Below, one piece after another: positions 37,873 to 46,664 of a stretch of 64,000 bases of DNA (positions within the stretch are counted from its first letter, which is position 1; each line of letters begins with the position of its first letter). A model generated the notes under the pieces. It searched no databases. It was not told the origin of the DNA and saw nothing but the letters and a program-made list of their open reading frames with translations. The stretch lies in the NCBI GenBank assembly GCA_944320795.1, contig CALUIU010000010.1, positions 1-64,000 on the forward strand. The letters run 5' to 3'. Position numbers and translations under genes: made by a program. This DNA comes from Candidatus Paraprevotella stercoravium. GTDB lineage: Bacteria; Bacteroidota; Bacteroidia; Bacteroidales; Bacteroidaceae.

Positions 37873-38871
37873 TTACGGATTATATCCTGAATTTTTATAA
37901 ATAGTTTCTGAATCAGTATGCAGCAGCTCTTGCCATTGTATATTCCTATTGTGCTTCATATAGCAGTCTACAATCTGTCCACCCAGCCATAATCCCAACT
38001 GATCGGCCGAACCTTCGCCGAAAAATACCGTATACTCACGAGGTTCCATCAACGCCATAATACGTACCCAGTCGGTGGTCTGTAGCATATCGTTATTTTT
38101 CAACCATTGCCACACCTCCTTCTCGTGCTGCATACACCAGTCACGACGTCCGCCGGCAAAATTCATTTCTTCCGCTAAAGGCTTCTTCAGTAAATGAGCA
38201 ATAATCCAATGAATCTTTCCGGCAAAAATCATCCGTTGCAACAATGTGCGGTTATGATGTCCTCCATACTGATCACTCAAATAGTAAAACAGGATATCGG
38301 GAACAATCTGGCTACGCTCCATCGTACGTCGCTGATATGCATAATAATAATTTTTATACAGAGGATAGTCCACTCCCAGATATTTATCAAGTCCCACACC
38401 GACCAAAGAATCGCTGATCACAATACTCTCATTCAAGGCACAGACCTGTGTGTAAATAATCGGCACGACAAAATCACTGTCCGCTTCTTTCAACTCGGTA
38501 AAGACGTCACTCAAGATTTCTTCCTCAGGATCCATATCACCGTACTGACGGCGCACTTCCCGATAAAGACCTTGTACGATAGAATCCTGATAAAAAGCAC
38601 GTAACTTTCGGTCTATCCCCGGGTCCTGAACATTACCTATAGCCAGCACATCTTCAATGAGCATGCTGGTTTGCAAAGAATACTCTGAATTAAGACGCTG
38701 TAACGCCGAATAACTGTTCAAAGATACAAAGTCGTCCATCACCTCATCATAACGAATAATCTTCATTTCTTCGTCCGAGGAATCGACCCATCTTTGCCAG
38801 TTACCCGTACAGGCTGTCAACAGAATGCACAGGAAAATGAATATATACCCTTTTGTTTTCAAAATCTTCAT
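37873..38871 (-). CDS. gldB: GldB-like lipoprotein
   Basis: A 332-residue lipoprotein with lipobox LLTA-Cys21, starting at ATG 38871 (MKILKTKGYIFIF). The upstream in-frame ATG at 38919 would be inside or before the promoter at 38889-38896. The body matches GldB-type proteins, first known from gliding motility in Flavobacterium: an N-terminal helix with RYDEVMDDFV, then LIEDVLAIGN and YYAYQRRTMERSQIVPDILFYYLSDQYG, and a C-terminal part with a LGLWLGGQIVDCYMK segment. Gut Bacteroidales do not glide, so the role is different, probably in envelope assembly. It is co-transcribed with the rsmI-like gene. Confidence 0.8.
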   Translation of the reverse strand: MKILKTKGYIFIFLCILLTACTGNWQRWVDSSDEEMKIIRYDEVMDDFVSLNSYSALQRLNSEYSLQTSMLIEDVLAIGNVQDPGIDRKLRAFYQDSIVQGLYREVRRQYGDMDPEEEILSDVFTELKEADSDFVVPIIYTQVCALNESIVISDSLVGVGLDKYLGVDYPLYKNYYYAYQRRTMERSQIVPDILFYYLSDQYGGHHNRTLLQRMIFAGKIHWIIAHLLKKPLAEEMNFAGGRRDWCMQHEKEVWQWLKNNDMLQTTDWVRIMALMEPREYTVFFGEGSADQLGLWLGGQIVDCYMKHNRNIQWQELLHTDSETIYKNSGYNP

Positions 38872-38888
38872 AATTATTTTACTAAATG

Positions 38889-38896
38889 CAAAAATA
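38889..38896 (-). promoter_or_regulatory. -7 element (TATTTTTG) of the gldB-like operon
   Basis: Matches TAnnTTTG on minus, 17 bp before the ATG at 38871; supports the shorter start. Confidence 0.55.
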
Positions 38897-38929
38897 ACAA
38901 AGAATCTTTTAAAAAACAATTTTTATTCA

Positions 38930-38969
38930 AAAAACAGAAAAAGTTTTTAAAACTTAAAAATCTGTTTTT
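38930..38969. terminator. A/T-flanked hairpin after the glycosyltransferase gene
   Basis: AAAAACAGA...TCTGTTTTT with inner AAGTTTT/AAAACTT. It should terminate the mtaB-glycosyltransferase operon (stop at 39008). Confidence 0.65.
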
Positions 38970-39007
38970 CCTTTATTCTCATGACAAGACAAACTGCGCA
39001 CTTGCCG

Positions 39008-40063
39008 TCAATCCATAAAATGGTTTTTACCGGCTAATTGAGAATAGTTTTTCTGTCCACGAAACAGATACAAAAAAACCATACTCTTAGGAAAGATACA
39101 CGATACCGATGAAGAAACGGCCTTACTCTGAGTGTCCAGACGTTTTGTCCTATATTTAGGCTTAAAAGAGCGATATGCATTATGCGCCTGAATGACAGCC
39201 TTAAAATTCCCCCACTGCCCCTTAAGCAGGAACTGCATGGCAGCCACTCCGTCAAGCAACATTCTGAAGAAAAGAATCTTCTGCAACTGCTGATCCGGCA
39301 AATTCTTATAAAGCATCAACAGATTATTGCGAAAGTTCAAAAAGGTTTTACGAGGATTCTCTTTCGGTAAAGTTCCTCCGCCCCAATGGTAAGCCACAGA
39401 ATCCGGAATACATACCAGCTTGCGCCCCATGGTATTCAGACGCCAGCACAAATCAATCTCTTCCATATGGGCAAAAAAGTCCCCGTCCAATCCGCCAGCC
39501 TGCCAATAATCTTCACTTCGGATCATCAGAGCGGCTCCTGTAGCCCAAAAAATCTGAGTGATCTGATCATATTGTCCCCGATCGGTTTCTACTGTATCCA
39601 GCACACGACCGCGACAGAAAGGGTATCCTAAATAATCCAGATATCCTCCGGCAGCGCCAGCATACTCAAAACTGTCTTTCTGAAAATAGCTTAAAAGTTT
39701 AGGCTGGCAAGCCGCCACCTCGGGATGAGAGTCCATATAGCGTACCAAAGGATCCAACCAACCGGGAGTCACCTCTACATCGGAATTCAACAACAGATAA
39801 TAAGACGCGTTGATCTGCTCCAACGCGCGGTTATACCCTTCGGCAAACCCGTAATTCTTATCCAGAATGAGAAGAGGTACCTGCGGAAATTCCTTTCTCA
39901 AATATTCAATAGAATCATCCGTTGAAGCGTTGTCTGCCACATATACTGTTCCCAACGGCTCTGTATGAGCTACAACTCCGGCCAGAAACTTTTCAAGCAT
40001 TTTTCTCCCGTTCCAATTCAGGATAACCACAGCCACACGGTCCCTTTTGTTATTTTTTTCCAT
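39008..40063 (-). CDS. Glycosyltransferase family 2 (WbbL/rhamnosyltransferase-like)
   Basis: An inverting GT-A glycosyltransferase of 351 residues. The nucleotide-sugar site is seen in VVILNWNGRKML near the N terminus, VYVADNASTDDS and YLLLNSDVEVTPGWLDPLV (the DxD-like motif). A later AHMEEIDLCWRLNTMGRKLVCIPDSVAYHWGGGT is the catalytic ED-W-R region of WbbL-type enzymes. The C-terminal 100 residues have a hydrophobic, membrane-associated part. It is 5 bp downstream of mtaB. Acceptor and donor cannot be predicted; rhamnose transfer is possible since rfbD is in the window. Confidence 0.9.
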   Translation of the reverse strand: MEKNNKRDRVAVVILNWNGRKMLEKFLAGVVAHTEPLGTVYVADNASTDDSIEYLRKEFPQVPLLILDKNYGFAEGYNRALEQINASYYLLLNSDVEVTPGWLDPLVRYMDSHPEVAACQPKLLSYFQKDSFEYAGAAGGYLDYLGYPFCRGRVLDTVETDRGQYDQITQIFWATGAALMIRSEDYWQAGGLDGDFFAHMEEIDLCWRLNTMGRKLVCIPDSVAYHWGGGTLPKENPRKTFLNFRNNLLMLYKNLPDQQLQKILFFRMLLDGVAAMQFLLKGQWGNFKAVIQAHNAYRSFKPKYRTKRLDTQSKAVSSSVSCIFPKSMVFLYLFRGQKNYSQLAGKNHFMD

Positions 40064-40068
40064 AGAAA

Positions 40069-41415
40069 TCAGATTATTTGAGCATTGACCATACCATTCG
40101 CTTCATTCAGATCCGACAAACGTACCTTTACAATACGGTTATCATCAAGCGGTGTATCAGGATGCAGCTCCACCTTAATATAATTATCGGTAAAACCATG
40201 CATCACTTGCGGATTCTTGGAACGTTCGAGCAGTACCTTGCGTTCCTGACCCAAATAGCGTTTATAGAACGCATTCAGCTTGCGATCGGACATGTCCAAA
40301 AGAATCTGACTACGACGATGCTTTTCTTCCGCACTGACCTGATGGTCTATTTCAAGCGCCTTCGTACCGGGACGTTCGGAATAACTGAACACATGCAACT
40401 GGGAAATATCAAGCGACTCGATAAAACGGCAGGCATCTTCGAAATAAGCTTCCGTTTCACCACGTGTTCCCACGATGACATCCACTCCGATAAACGCATC
40501 GGGCATTAGTTCACGAATACGTTCTACCTTGGAGCGAAATAGAGCCGTGTCATATTTGCGGCGCATCAGACGCAACACATCATCGCTTCCACTTTGCAAC
40601 GGAATATGGAAATGAGGCATAAAGGCACGCGATGTGGCACAATACTGCAAGATTTCATCGGTCAGCAAATTCGGCTCAATGGAAGAGATACGATATCGTT
40701 CAATGCCTTCAACCTGATCGAGCGCCCGGATCAGATCCAGAAAACTCTCTTTCGTAGTACGGCCAAAATCACCGATATTCACTCCTGTCAGCACAATTTC
40801 CTTTCCTCCTTCACGAGCCACACCTTCCGCTTGTTCCACCAATGAAGCGATGGAACCATTCCGGCTTCGTCCACGAGCAAATGGAATAGTACAATAAGTA
40901 CAATAATAGTCACATCCATCTTGTACTTTAAGAAAATACCGCGTACGGTCGCCACAAGAACAGGAAGGGGCAAAGGTACGGATATCCTTTACTGCTACAG
41001 TAAAAGATTCATGTGCGGCATCTGCCGGTTTTCTTTCCTGAGGCAACAGAGGCAAACGTTCCTCGAGATATTTCAGAATATCCCCCTTCTGCTCGGCCCC
41101 TAACACAAGATCCACCCCTTCAATGGCTGATACGACTCCAGGTTTGAGCTGCGCATAGCATCCGGTGACTACTACAAAAGCACCAGGATGCTGTTTCACC
41201 ATCTTATGGATGGCCTGGCGGCATTTATGATCGGCAACCTCTGTTACAGAACAAGTATTGATAATACAAATATCTGCCTTTTCTCCTTCACTCACGGTTT
41301 CTACTCCCATTTGCTTCAAAAGTTTTCCTACGGAAGAAGTCTCGGCGAAATTAAGCTTACATCCCAATGTATAGTAAGCTGCCTTTTTATTTTGAAAAAT
41401 AGATGCTTCGGTCAT
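40069..41415 (-). CDS. mtaB: tRNA methylthiotransferase MtaB
   Basis: Radical SAM enzyme that adds the methylthio group to N6-threonylcarbamoyladenosine at position 37 of tRNAs reading ANN codons. It has 448 residues. The N-terminal UPF0004 domain carries Cys19, Cys55 and Cys86 for the auxiliary cluster. The radical SAM domain has CDYYCTYC (Cys168, Cys172, Cys175). A TRAM-like domain at the C terminus includes RKVLLERSKNPQVMHGFTDNYIKVEL. A -7 element lies at 41442-41449. The TsaC gene of this window (58735) makes the precursor for the same modification. Confidence 0.95.
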   Translation of the reverse strand: MTEASIFQNKKAAYYTLGCKLNFAETSSVGKLLKQMGVETVSEGEKADICIINTCSVTEVADHKCRQAIHKMVKQHPGAFVVVTGCYAQLKPGVVSAIEGVDLVLGAEQKGDILKYLEERLPLLPQERKPADAAHESFTVAVKDIRTFAPSCSCGDRTRYFLKVQDGCDYYCTYCTIPFARGRSRNGSIASLVEQAEGVAREGGKEIVLTGVNIGDFGRTTKESFLDLIRALDQVEGIERYRISSIEPNLLTDEILQYCATSRAFMPHFHIPLQSGSDDVLRLMRRKYDTALFRSKVERIRELMPDAFIGVDVIVGTRGETEAYFEDACRFIESLDISQLHVFSYSERPGTKALEIDHQVSAEEKHRRSQILLDMSDRKLNAFYKRYLGQERKVLLERSKNPQVMHGFTDNYIKVELHPDTPLDDNRIVKVRLSDLNEANGMVNAQII

Positions 41416-41441
41416 ACTTTTTTATATACATATGAATTACA

Positions 41442-41449
41442 AAAATAGA
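41442..41449 (-). promoter_or_regulatory. -7 element (TATTTTTG) of the mtaB operon
   Basis: Matches TAnnTTTG on minus, 26 bp before the ATG. The 300 bp to the next gene on the plus strand hold this promoter, the one at 41692 and AT-rich sequence without further recognisable features. Confidence 0.55.
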
Positions 41450-41691
41450 AAAAAACAGTTACATACGGTTCCTTTCCCCATATTTATTAGATTTTAATAA
41501 GAATCAGAACACTATAAATGCGGTGAAAAAGGAGTTCATAACAAAAAAAAGACAGCTATAAGGGTTTGCAATGAAAAAAAATTTCATTTTTAACATTACA
41601 CAATTCACTGAAAAACAGACAATTAGAAGAAATACAGAAAAAAGTATGAAAAAAAATTGCCTTAAGTGGTACAACATATCAAAAAACTCCT

Positions 41692-41699
41692 TACCTTTG
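41692..41699 (+). promoter_or_regulatory. -7 element (TACCTTTG) of the small lipoprotein gene
   Basis: Perfect TAnnTTTG, 51 bp before the ATG at 41751. Confidence 0.6.
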
Positions 41700-41750
41700 C
41701 AATGTTTTAATAAGCAATTGATTGTTTTACAGATTTAAAAAAGCAGAAAA

Positions 41751-41954
41751 ATGAAAAAATTAGCATTTGTTTTCGTAGCAGGTTTGGCTATGACTTTCGC
41801 ATCTTGTGGTAACAAAACTGAGCAGGCTCCTGCAACTGACAGCATCGCAGCTGACACTACTGTAGCTGTTGAGACTATCGACTCTGTAGCTACTGACTCT
41901 GTAGCTTCTGATTCTGTAGCAGCTGACACTACCGCAGCTCCTGTAGCTGAATAA
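41751..41954 (+). CDS. Small repetitive lipoprotein
   Basis: A 67-residue lipoprotein: signal peptide MKKLAFVFVAGLAMTFAS and lipid-modified Cys19, then only A, D, S, T, V and E with almost no bulky residue. The mature part repeats the unit DSVA-[T/S/A], encoded by three 15-bp direct DNA repeats (from 41880, 41895 and 41910), and is very acidic. It has its own promoter and terminator. Such proteins are found in Bacteroides, but no function is known; it could be a surface spacer or an abundant filler lipoprotein. Disorder is expected. High A and low codon diversity suggest strong expression. Confidence 0.85.
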   Translation: MKKLAFVFVAGLAMTFASCGNKTEQAPATDSIAADTTVAVETIDSVATDSVASDSVAADTTAAPVAE

Positions 41955-41983
41955 TTTCAGCTTACGAAAGCAAAAAAGAAACG

Positions 41984-42014
41984 AGGTTTGTCCTAAGGAC
42001 AAACCTTTTTTTAT
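41984..42014 (+). terminator. Intrinsic terminator of the small lipoprotein gene
   Basis: AGGTTTGTCCT-A-AGGACAAACCT followed by seven Ts. Confidence 0.9.
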
Positions 42015-42106
42015 ACCCATACTCCACACCCCAACTCTTTCAAAGAATATCTCGAAACCAATACAAACAAAAAGATGACTCTTTGTCAAGAGCCATCCAG
42101 ATACAA

Positions 42107-42132
42107 AAAAAGCAGGAACAAGTCCTGCTTTT
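42107..42132 (-). terminator. Intrinsic terminator of the rpsF-rpsR-rplI operon
   Basis: AAAAGCAGGA-ACAAGG-like loop-TCCTGCTTTT, 17 bp past the rplI stop on the minus strand. Confidence 0.85.
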
Positions 42133-42148
42133 AATATTTAGCGCTATA

Positions 42149-42595
42149 TTAAGCTTCTTCTGCAATAACTTCAAAAGGAATCTCAACAGAAACCTCTTTG
42201 TGCAACTTAACAGTAGCTACATAAGAACCTACAGCCTTAACATCCTTAACGATGATGATCTTACGATCAATGCTGAAGCCCTTCTTCTGCAACTCATCAG
42301 CAATCTGCAAGCTGTTTACAGAACCATAGATAACACCGGTAGCACTTACCTTTGTAGGGATAGTCAAAGAAACCTCACCCAACTTAGCAGCCAAAGCCAA
42401 TGCATCATTCTTAATTTTCTCCAACTTGTGTGCCTTCTGCTTCAAATCCTCTGCCAGAACTTTCTTTGCAGACTCAGAAGCGATAACACCCTTACCAGTA
42501 GGAATAAGATAGTTACGTCCGTAACCAGGCTTTACATTTACAATATCATTCTTGTAACCCAAGCCAATAACGTCTTCTTTCAATATAATTTCCAT
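42149..42595 (-). CDS. rplI: 50S ribosomal protein L9
   Basis: Ribosomal protein L9, 148 residues, the normal length. The N-terminal RNA-binding domain (MEIILKEDVIGLGYKNDIVNVKPGYGRNYLIPTGKG, given as position 1-36) is characteristic, followed by the long linker helix (about 40-75) and the C-terminal domain. Last gene of the S6-S18-L9 operon, 16 bp after rpsR. Confidence 0.98.
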   Translation of the reverse strand: MEIILKEDVIGLGYKNDIVNVKPGYGRNYLIPTGKGVIASESAKKVLAEDLKQKAHKLEKIKNDALALAAKLGEVSLTIPTKVSATGVIYGSVNSLQIADELQKKGFSIDRKIIIVKDVKAVGSYVATVKLHKEVSVEIPFEVIAEEA

Positions 42596-42611
42596 GCTTA
42601 TTCCTCCTTTA

Positions 42612-42878
42612 TTATTTCATCATATCAGTTACAAATGGAAGAAGAGCCAAGTGACGAGCTCTCTTAACAGCCTGAGCAACACGACGCTGATACTTCAAAG
42701 AAGTACCGGTGATACGACGTGGAAGGATCTTACCCTGCTCGTTCAAGAACTTCTTCAAGAACTCAGGATCCTTATAATCGATGTACTTAATACCGCTTTT
42801 CTTGAAACGACAGTATTTCTTCTTCTTTACGTCAACTGTGGGCGGAGTCAAATATCTGATTTCTGATTGCTGTGCCAT
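42612..42878 (-). CDS. rpsR: 30S ribosomal protein S18
   Basis: Ribosomal protein S18, 88 residues. Conserved core [19 protein letters not shown] and [29 protein letters not shown]. It partners with S6 on the small subunit platform, and the genes are adjacent (2 bp apart). It has the cysteine-poor form with KKKYCRFKK at the N terminus. Confidence 0.98.
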   Translation of the reverse strand: MAQQSEIRYLTPPTVDVKKKKYCRFKKSGIKYIDYKDPEFLKKFLNEQGKILPRRITGTSLKYQRRVAQAVKRARHLALLPFVTDMMK

Positions 42879-42880
42879 GA

Positions 42881-43222
42881 TTAATCCTCCTTTTTAACTT
42901 TGTTATTTCTTCTCTTCTCAGCATACTCTGCTGCATACTTCTCCATCTTTACAGTGAGATAGCGAAGTACTTTCTCATCACGACGGTAATTAACCTCCAA
43001 AGTCTTAATTACCTCTGGCTGTGCCTTGAACTCAATCAGGATATAGAAACCTGTTGATTTCTTATCAATAGCATAAGCCAACTTCTTCAGGCCCCAGTTC
43101 TCTTCGTTGATAATCTCTGCTCCATTGCTGGTCAGGATACCCTTGAACTTGTTGACCGCTTCCTTCATCTGTTCATCAGACAAAACGGGAGTTAAAATGA
43201 AAACGGTTTCGTATTGATTCAT
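42881..43222 (-). CDS. rpsF: 30S ribosomal protein S6
   Basis: Ribosomal protein S6, 113 residues: [20 protein letters not shown] at the N terminus and [22 protein letters not shown] in the middle. First gene of the operon. The tail [11 protein letters not shown] is short and basic. A -7 element at 43269-43276 lies 46 bp upstream. Confidence 0.98.
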   Translation of the reverse strand: MNQYETVFILTPVLSDEQMKEAVNKFKGILTSNGAEIINEENWGLKKLAYAIDKKSTGFYILIEFKAQPEVIKTLEVNYRRDEKVLRYLTVKMEKYAAEYAEKRRNNKVKKED

Positions 43223-43268
43223 AAATACGTTAATTAATAGATTATTTGTTAATTTTCAAAATGCGGTG

Positions 43269-43276
43269 CAAAGATA
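43269..43276 (-). promoter_or_regulatory. -7 element (TATCTTTG) of the rpsF operon
   Basis: CAAAGATA on plus equals a perfect TAnnTTTG on minus. Confidence 0.65.
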
Positions 43277-43424
43277 ATATGATTTGAAGGATTCTGCAAG
43301 CTGTCAACTATTTTTTTGCGATTTTTCAGGGATATTAATATAAATCTGCCGGTAAAAGGGATGTCGAAAATTCAAAAATATATAATAATGTAAGAAATAG
43401 AGCAAATTGTTGACAAAAAGATAG

Positions 43425-43432
43425 TATATTTG
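43425..43432 (+). promoter_or_regulatory. -7 element (TATATTTG) of the marR-family gene
   Basis: Perfect TAnnTTTG, 36 bp before the GTG at 43469, with TTGTTGAC about 15 bp further upstream. Confidence 0.6.
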
Positions 43433-43468
43433 TTTGTTTACGAAATGAATTTATTCTAAAAAGAAAGA

Positions 43469-43912
43469 GTGGAACAATTTAGTTTTGACATCAAATTAAT
43501 CTTTGCCATCCTGAATGGTAAAGTATCTGCAGCCATAAACCGAAAGCTGTACCGCAACTTCAGGGAATATAATCTGGAAATCACTCCGGAACAATGGACC
43601 GTATTACTTTTTCTTTGGGAAAAGGAAGGAGTAACCCAACAGGATTTATGCCATGCAACCTTTAAGGACAAACCCAGCATGACCCGCCTGATCAATAATA
43701 TGGAAAAGCAAAATCTGGTAAAACGCACCAACAGCGAAGAAGACAAACGAATCAACCGGATTTATCTGACTGCATATGGAAAAAGTCTTGAAGACAAATC
43801 CAGATATATTGCGAACAAAACCTTAAAAGAAGCACTGCGCGGCCTAAGCATTGAAGAACTGAGAATTAGTCAGGATGTATTAAGAAAAGTGTTTTCAAAT
43901 ACAAAAGACTAA
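43469..43912 (+). CDS. MarR-family transcriptional regulator
   Basis: A 147-residue winged-helix repressor. It begins with a GTG, preceded by the purine-rich AAAGAAAGA. The helix-turn-helix is GVTQQDLCHATFKDKPSMTRLINNMEKQNLVKR, followed by the wing TNSEEDKRINRIYLTAYGK. It probably responds to a small ligand and controls a nearby or distant gene; the small membrane protein at 44023 is the only close neighbour downstream. Ligand unknown. Confidence 0.92.
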   Translation: MEQFSFDIKLIFAILNGKVSAAINRKLYRNFREYNLEITPEQWTVLLFLWEKEGVTQQDLCHATFKDKPSMTRLINNMEKQNLVKRTNSEEDKRINRIYLTAYGKSLEDKSRYIANKTLKEALRGLSIEELRISQDVLRKVFSNTKD

Positions 43913-44022
43913 ATTATCAGGCTATTATCGTTTTTTATTTCGAAAAGTTTCTGTTTTTAAAGAATTATGCTTTAATTTGTGGAACGAATCGAGAAAAATA
44001 ATTTAAAATAACAACAAACGGT

Positions 44023-44187
44023 ATGAAGTATTTAGGACTGCTCCTGGTTATTTTGGGAGCCATCATTTTGATTCTAAGCTATACATTTGGCTGGGTAGAC
44101 AACAATATGGTTAACGGTGGTGCCTTAGTGTTGATGATTATCGGCTTAATCGGACACATTATCCTGAACAAAAAATATCAGGATTAA
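44023..44187 (+). CDS. 54-residue two-helix membrane protein
   Basis: MKYLGLLLVILGAIILILSY then a short loop FGWVDNNMVNGG and a second hydrophobic helix ALVLMIIGLIGHIIL, ending NKKYQD. This is an inner-membrane hairpin with the positively charged end inside. An identical arrangement is found widely in Bacteroides as a conserved hypothetical protein, but its role is unknown. It is 110 bp downstream of the marR-family gene and could be transcribed with it; a terminator follows at 44239. Confidence 0.8.
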   Translation: MKYLGLLLVILGAIILILSYTFGWVDNNMVNGGALVLMIIGLIGHIILNKKYQD

Positions 44188-44238
44188 ACCATCTGTTATT
44201 TTACTTTTTATCCCTGGTTTATAGCTACAAGAAGAAAT

Positions 44239-44273
44239 AAAAAAACAGGCAATTTCCATTGCCTGTTTTTTTA
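44239..44273. terminator. Bidirectional terminator between the membrane peptide and rprY
   Basis: AAAAAACAGGCAAT-TTCC-ATTGCCTGTTTTTT, with A and T tracts on both sides; it can serve the plus-strand gene and rprY. Confidence 0.9.
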
Positions 44274-44290
44274 TTTCCTGAGGAACCATC

Positions 44291-44992
44291 TTATTCTTCC
44301 TCACGTGGGACAATCAGACGGTAGCCCTTACCATGCACATTATTAATCTCGATTGACGGATCATCTTTCAAATGTTTACGCAATTTGGTAATATACACAT
44401 CCATACTACGAGCGTTGAAATAATTGTCGTCAATCCAAATTGTCTTCAATGCCAGCTCGCGCTGCAATACATCATTTGCATGTGCACACAACAAAGACAA
44501 CAATTCGCTTTCCTTAGTAGTCAGCTTTGTCTGCTTCTCACCAATAGACAGAATCTGACGCTGAGTATCAAAAGTAAAATTACCCAATTTGTAAACACTG
44601 GTTTCCTTTACCTTCTTTCCTCTTACACGGCGCAAAATAGCTTCCATACGGAACACAAGCTCCTCCATAGAGAACGGCTTGGTGATATAATCATCCGCAC
44701 CGATCTTGAAACCGTCAAAAATATCTTCCTTCAGATTCTTTGCGGTAAGGAAAATAATAGGCACTTCCTGATTAATCTGACGGATTTCCTGAGCCAAGGC
44801 AAAACCATCCTTCTTTGGCATCATCACATCCAGCACACACATATCGTACTTGTTCTTCAGAAAAGCCTTATAACCAACTTCTCCATCCGGATAAAGTTCA
44901 GCATCATATCCCTTTGCCTGCAAATATTCACGGAGCAACATTCCCAGACTCTCGTCGTCTTCACATAACAGAATTCTTAACTTATCTTCCAT
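44291..44992 (-). CDS. rprY: Response regulator RprY (OmpR family)
   Basis: DNA-binding response regulator of 233 residues. The receiver domain has the DD pair at residues 12-13 and phospho-acceptor Asp in CVLDVMMP; the C-terminal OmpR winged helix includes LTTKESELLSLL, LALKTIW and MDVYITKLRKHLKDDPSIEINNVHGKGYRL. Sequence and gene order match RprY of Bacteroides fragilis, a regulator of envelope and stress-related genes. It follows rprX by 4 bp. Confidence 0.95.
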   Translation of the reverse strand: MEDKLRILLCEDDESLGMLLREYLQAKGYDAELYPDGEVGYKAFLKNKYDMCVLDVMMPKKDGFALAQEIRQINQEVPIIFLTAKNLKEDIFDGFKIGADDYITKPFSMEELVFRMEAILRRVRGKKVKETSVYKLGNFTFDTQRQILSIGEKQTKLTTKESELLSLLCAHANDVLQRELALKTIWIDDNYFNARSMDVYITKLRKHLKDDPSIEINNVHGKGYRLIVPREEE

Positions 44993-44996
44993 AATT

Positions 44997-46529
44997 CTAG
45001 CTTTTTAATATCGGTATTGTTATTATAAATTTAGTTCCTTCACCCAGTTCACTTTCGGCACGGATTGTTCCCTTATGCAGATCAACAATCTTCTTCACAT
45101 AAGCCAATCCCAGACCGAAACCTTTCACATCGTGCTTGTTACCAGTATGCACACGGTAGAATTTCTCAAAAATTCGCTTCAAATCATCTTTTTGAATACC
45201 AATGCCATTGTCTTCTATACTGATATACAGTTTGCCATGAGCATTCCAGGTGCGTAAAGACAAATGCAACTGCACATCATCACGTTTATATTTCACGGCA
45301 TTATCCATGAGGTTAAAAATCACATTGGTAAAATGCATTTCATCCACATATATCTGGGCATTCTCAGCCTGTAGATCAGAAGTGATTTCACCTCCATTCT
45401 GTGACACTTTCAAGGTAAATGTCTTAATCACTCCGGCAATCAAAGCATTGGCATCGACCTCCTTCTGCTTGAAAGCGATATTGTCCCGGTCATAAAGAGA
45501 CATCTGCAGCACCTTTTCCACCTGAAAACGCAAGCGCTTCGTTTCATCATTGATTACCCGAGACAGACTTTCATACATCTGATCAGACTTCTTGATTGAC
45601 TGATCGGCAAGCATCTGCGCCGCCAAAGAAATGGATGAAAGCGGAGTCTTGAACTCATGTGTCATATTGTTAATGAAATCATTCTTCATTTCTGACACCT
45701 TCTTCTGCCTCAGAATGATGTAGACAGTGAAAATAAAGGTAATCAACAGAATCACCGTAAAAATCAACGAAGGAATCATCATTCGCGCTGTACCCAGAAT
45801 GTAATGATTCATATCCGGAAAGTGTATCCGAACAATCCCCATTTTATTAGAAGAATCATTTCGGAACAACACCTGAGAGTAAGAATACTCCTCTCCCTTC
45901 GCTTCATAATCGGGACATCGGTACACCTCACGACCATCGCTCGTTGTCACAGTAAAATGATAAGGCAAATGAATGCCGTTACATTCCAAAGCCAACCGAA
46001 TGTCCTGATCAAACAGCTTGAAGTTGATACGCTCGGACAAAGGACGATTACTTGCCTGATAAAGGATGGAGTAAATAACCTCGTCCAGCACTCCCTTCTG
46101 ATAAACATAAGCATTCTTCACAAAAGCCTGAAAAGCCTTGGAAGCTTCACTAATGGAGTTTTTGCTCTTCAACGTCAAAGCCTTGGGCATCTTGGACGGC
46201 TTTTTGATTTTATTGGCCACCTGAAAAGAAGAGTTAAACTTCACCGCACTATCAATCAACGGACCACTCTGTAACATAAGCAGATAGTCGATCGAATCAA
46301 GCTGGTTCCGATAGAGTTCCGACTCCAGAGATATCTTTTCCAGATAGCGGAAGGTTTCATTCTGCTCCAGATTTCGGGCAGCCTGATCCAAGCTCCGGAA
46401 AACAGACTCATCAAACTGCTCCTTACGCATTTTGGTCATCTGCCGAATATAGGTAGTCTGCAAATAGAGTAACGCCAACAGCGAACACCCCATGATTACA
46501 CTAATTATCCAAATAGTTGACTTCTTCAT
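44997..46529 (-). CDS. rprX: Sensor histidine kinase RprX
   Basis: Membrane sensor kinase of 510 residues that partners with RprY. It has a transmembrane segment at the start (about 7-25), a periplasmic domain (about 30-255), a second segment (SLIFTVILLITFIFTVYIIL), then the H-box NNMTHEFKTPLSSI, N-box NVIFNLMDNAVKY, and G-boxes DNGIGI and GFGLGLAYV. Gene order and sequence agree with RprX of Bacteroides fragilis. A -7 element at 46535-46542 ends only 6 bp from the ATG, so the mRNA may be leaderless. Confidence 0.95.
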   Translation of the reverse strand: MKKSTIWIISVIMGCSLLALLYLQTTYIRQMTKMRKEQFDESVFRSLDQAARNLEQNETFRYLEKISLESELYRNQLDSIDYLLMLQSGPLIDSAVKFNSSFQVANKIKKPSKMPKALTLKSKNSISEASKAFQAFVKNAYVYQKGVLDEVIYSILYQASNRPLSERINFKLFDQDIRLALECNGIHLPYHFTVTTSDGREVYRCPDYEAKGEEYSYSQVLFRNDSSNKMGIVRIHFPDMNHYILGTARMMIPSLIFTVILLITFIFTVYIILRQKKVSEMKNDFINNMTHEFKTPLSSISLAAQMLADQSIKKSDQMYESLSRVINDETKRLRFQVEKVLQMSLYDRDNIAFKQKEVDANALIAGVIKTFTLKVSQNGGEITSDLQAENAQIYVDEMHFTNVIFNLMDNAVKYKRDDVQLHLSLRTWNAHGKLYISIEDNGIGIQKDDLKRIFEKFYRVHTGNKHDVKGFGLGLAYVKKIVDLHKGTIRAESELGEGTKFIITIPILKS

Positions 46530-46534
46530 ATCCG

Positions 46535-46542
46535 CAAATATA
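46535..46542 (-). promoter_or_regulatory. -7 element (TATATTTG) directly before rprX
   Basis: CAAATATA on plus equals TATATTTG on minus, 5 bp from the ATG. If real, transcripts start at or next to the start codon. The region is AT-rich, so chance is possible. Confidence 0.4.
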
Positions 46543-46664
46543 AAGCACTATTTATAGAAAATAAATTGAAAGTTCAAAAAAAACTCCAGTTTTAACCAAA
46601 TTAACAATAAAACACCATTTTGCGTCCATATAAGTAACTAAACAATCTATTTCAACTTTATAAA

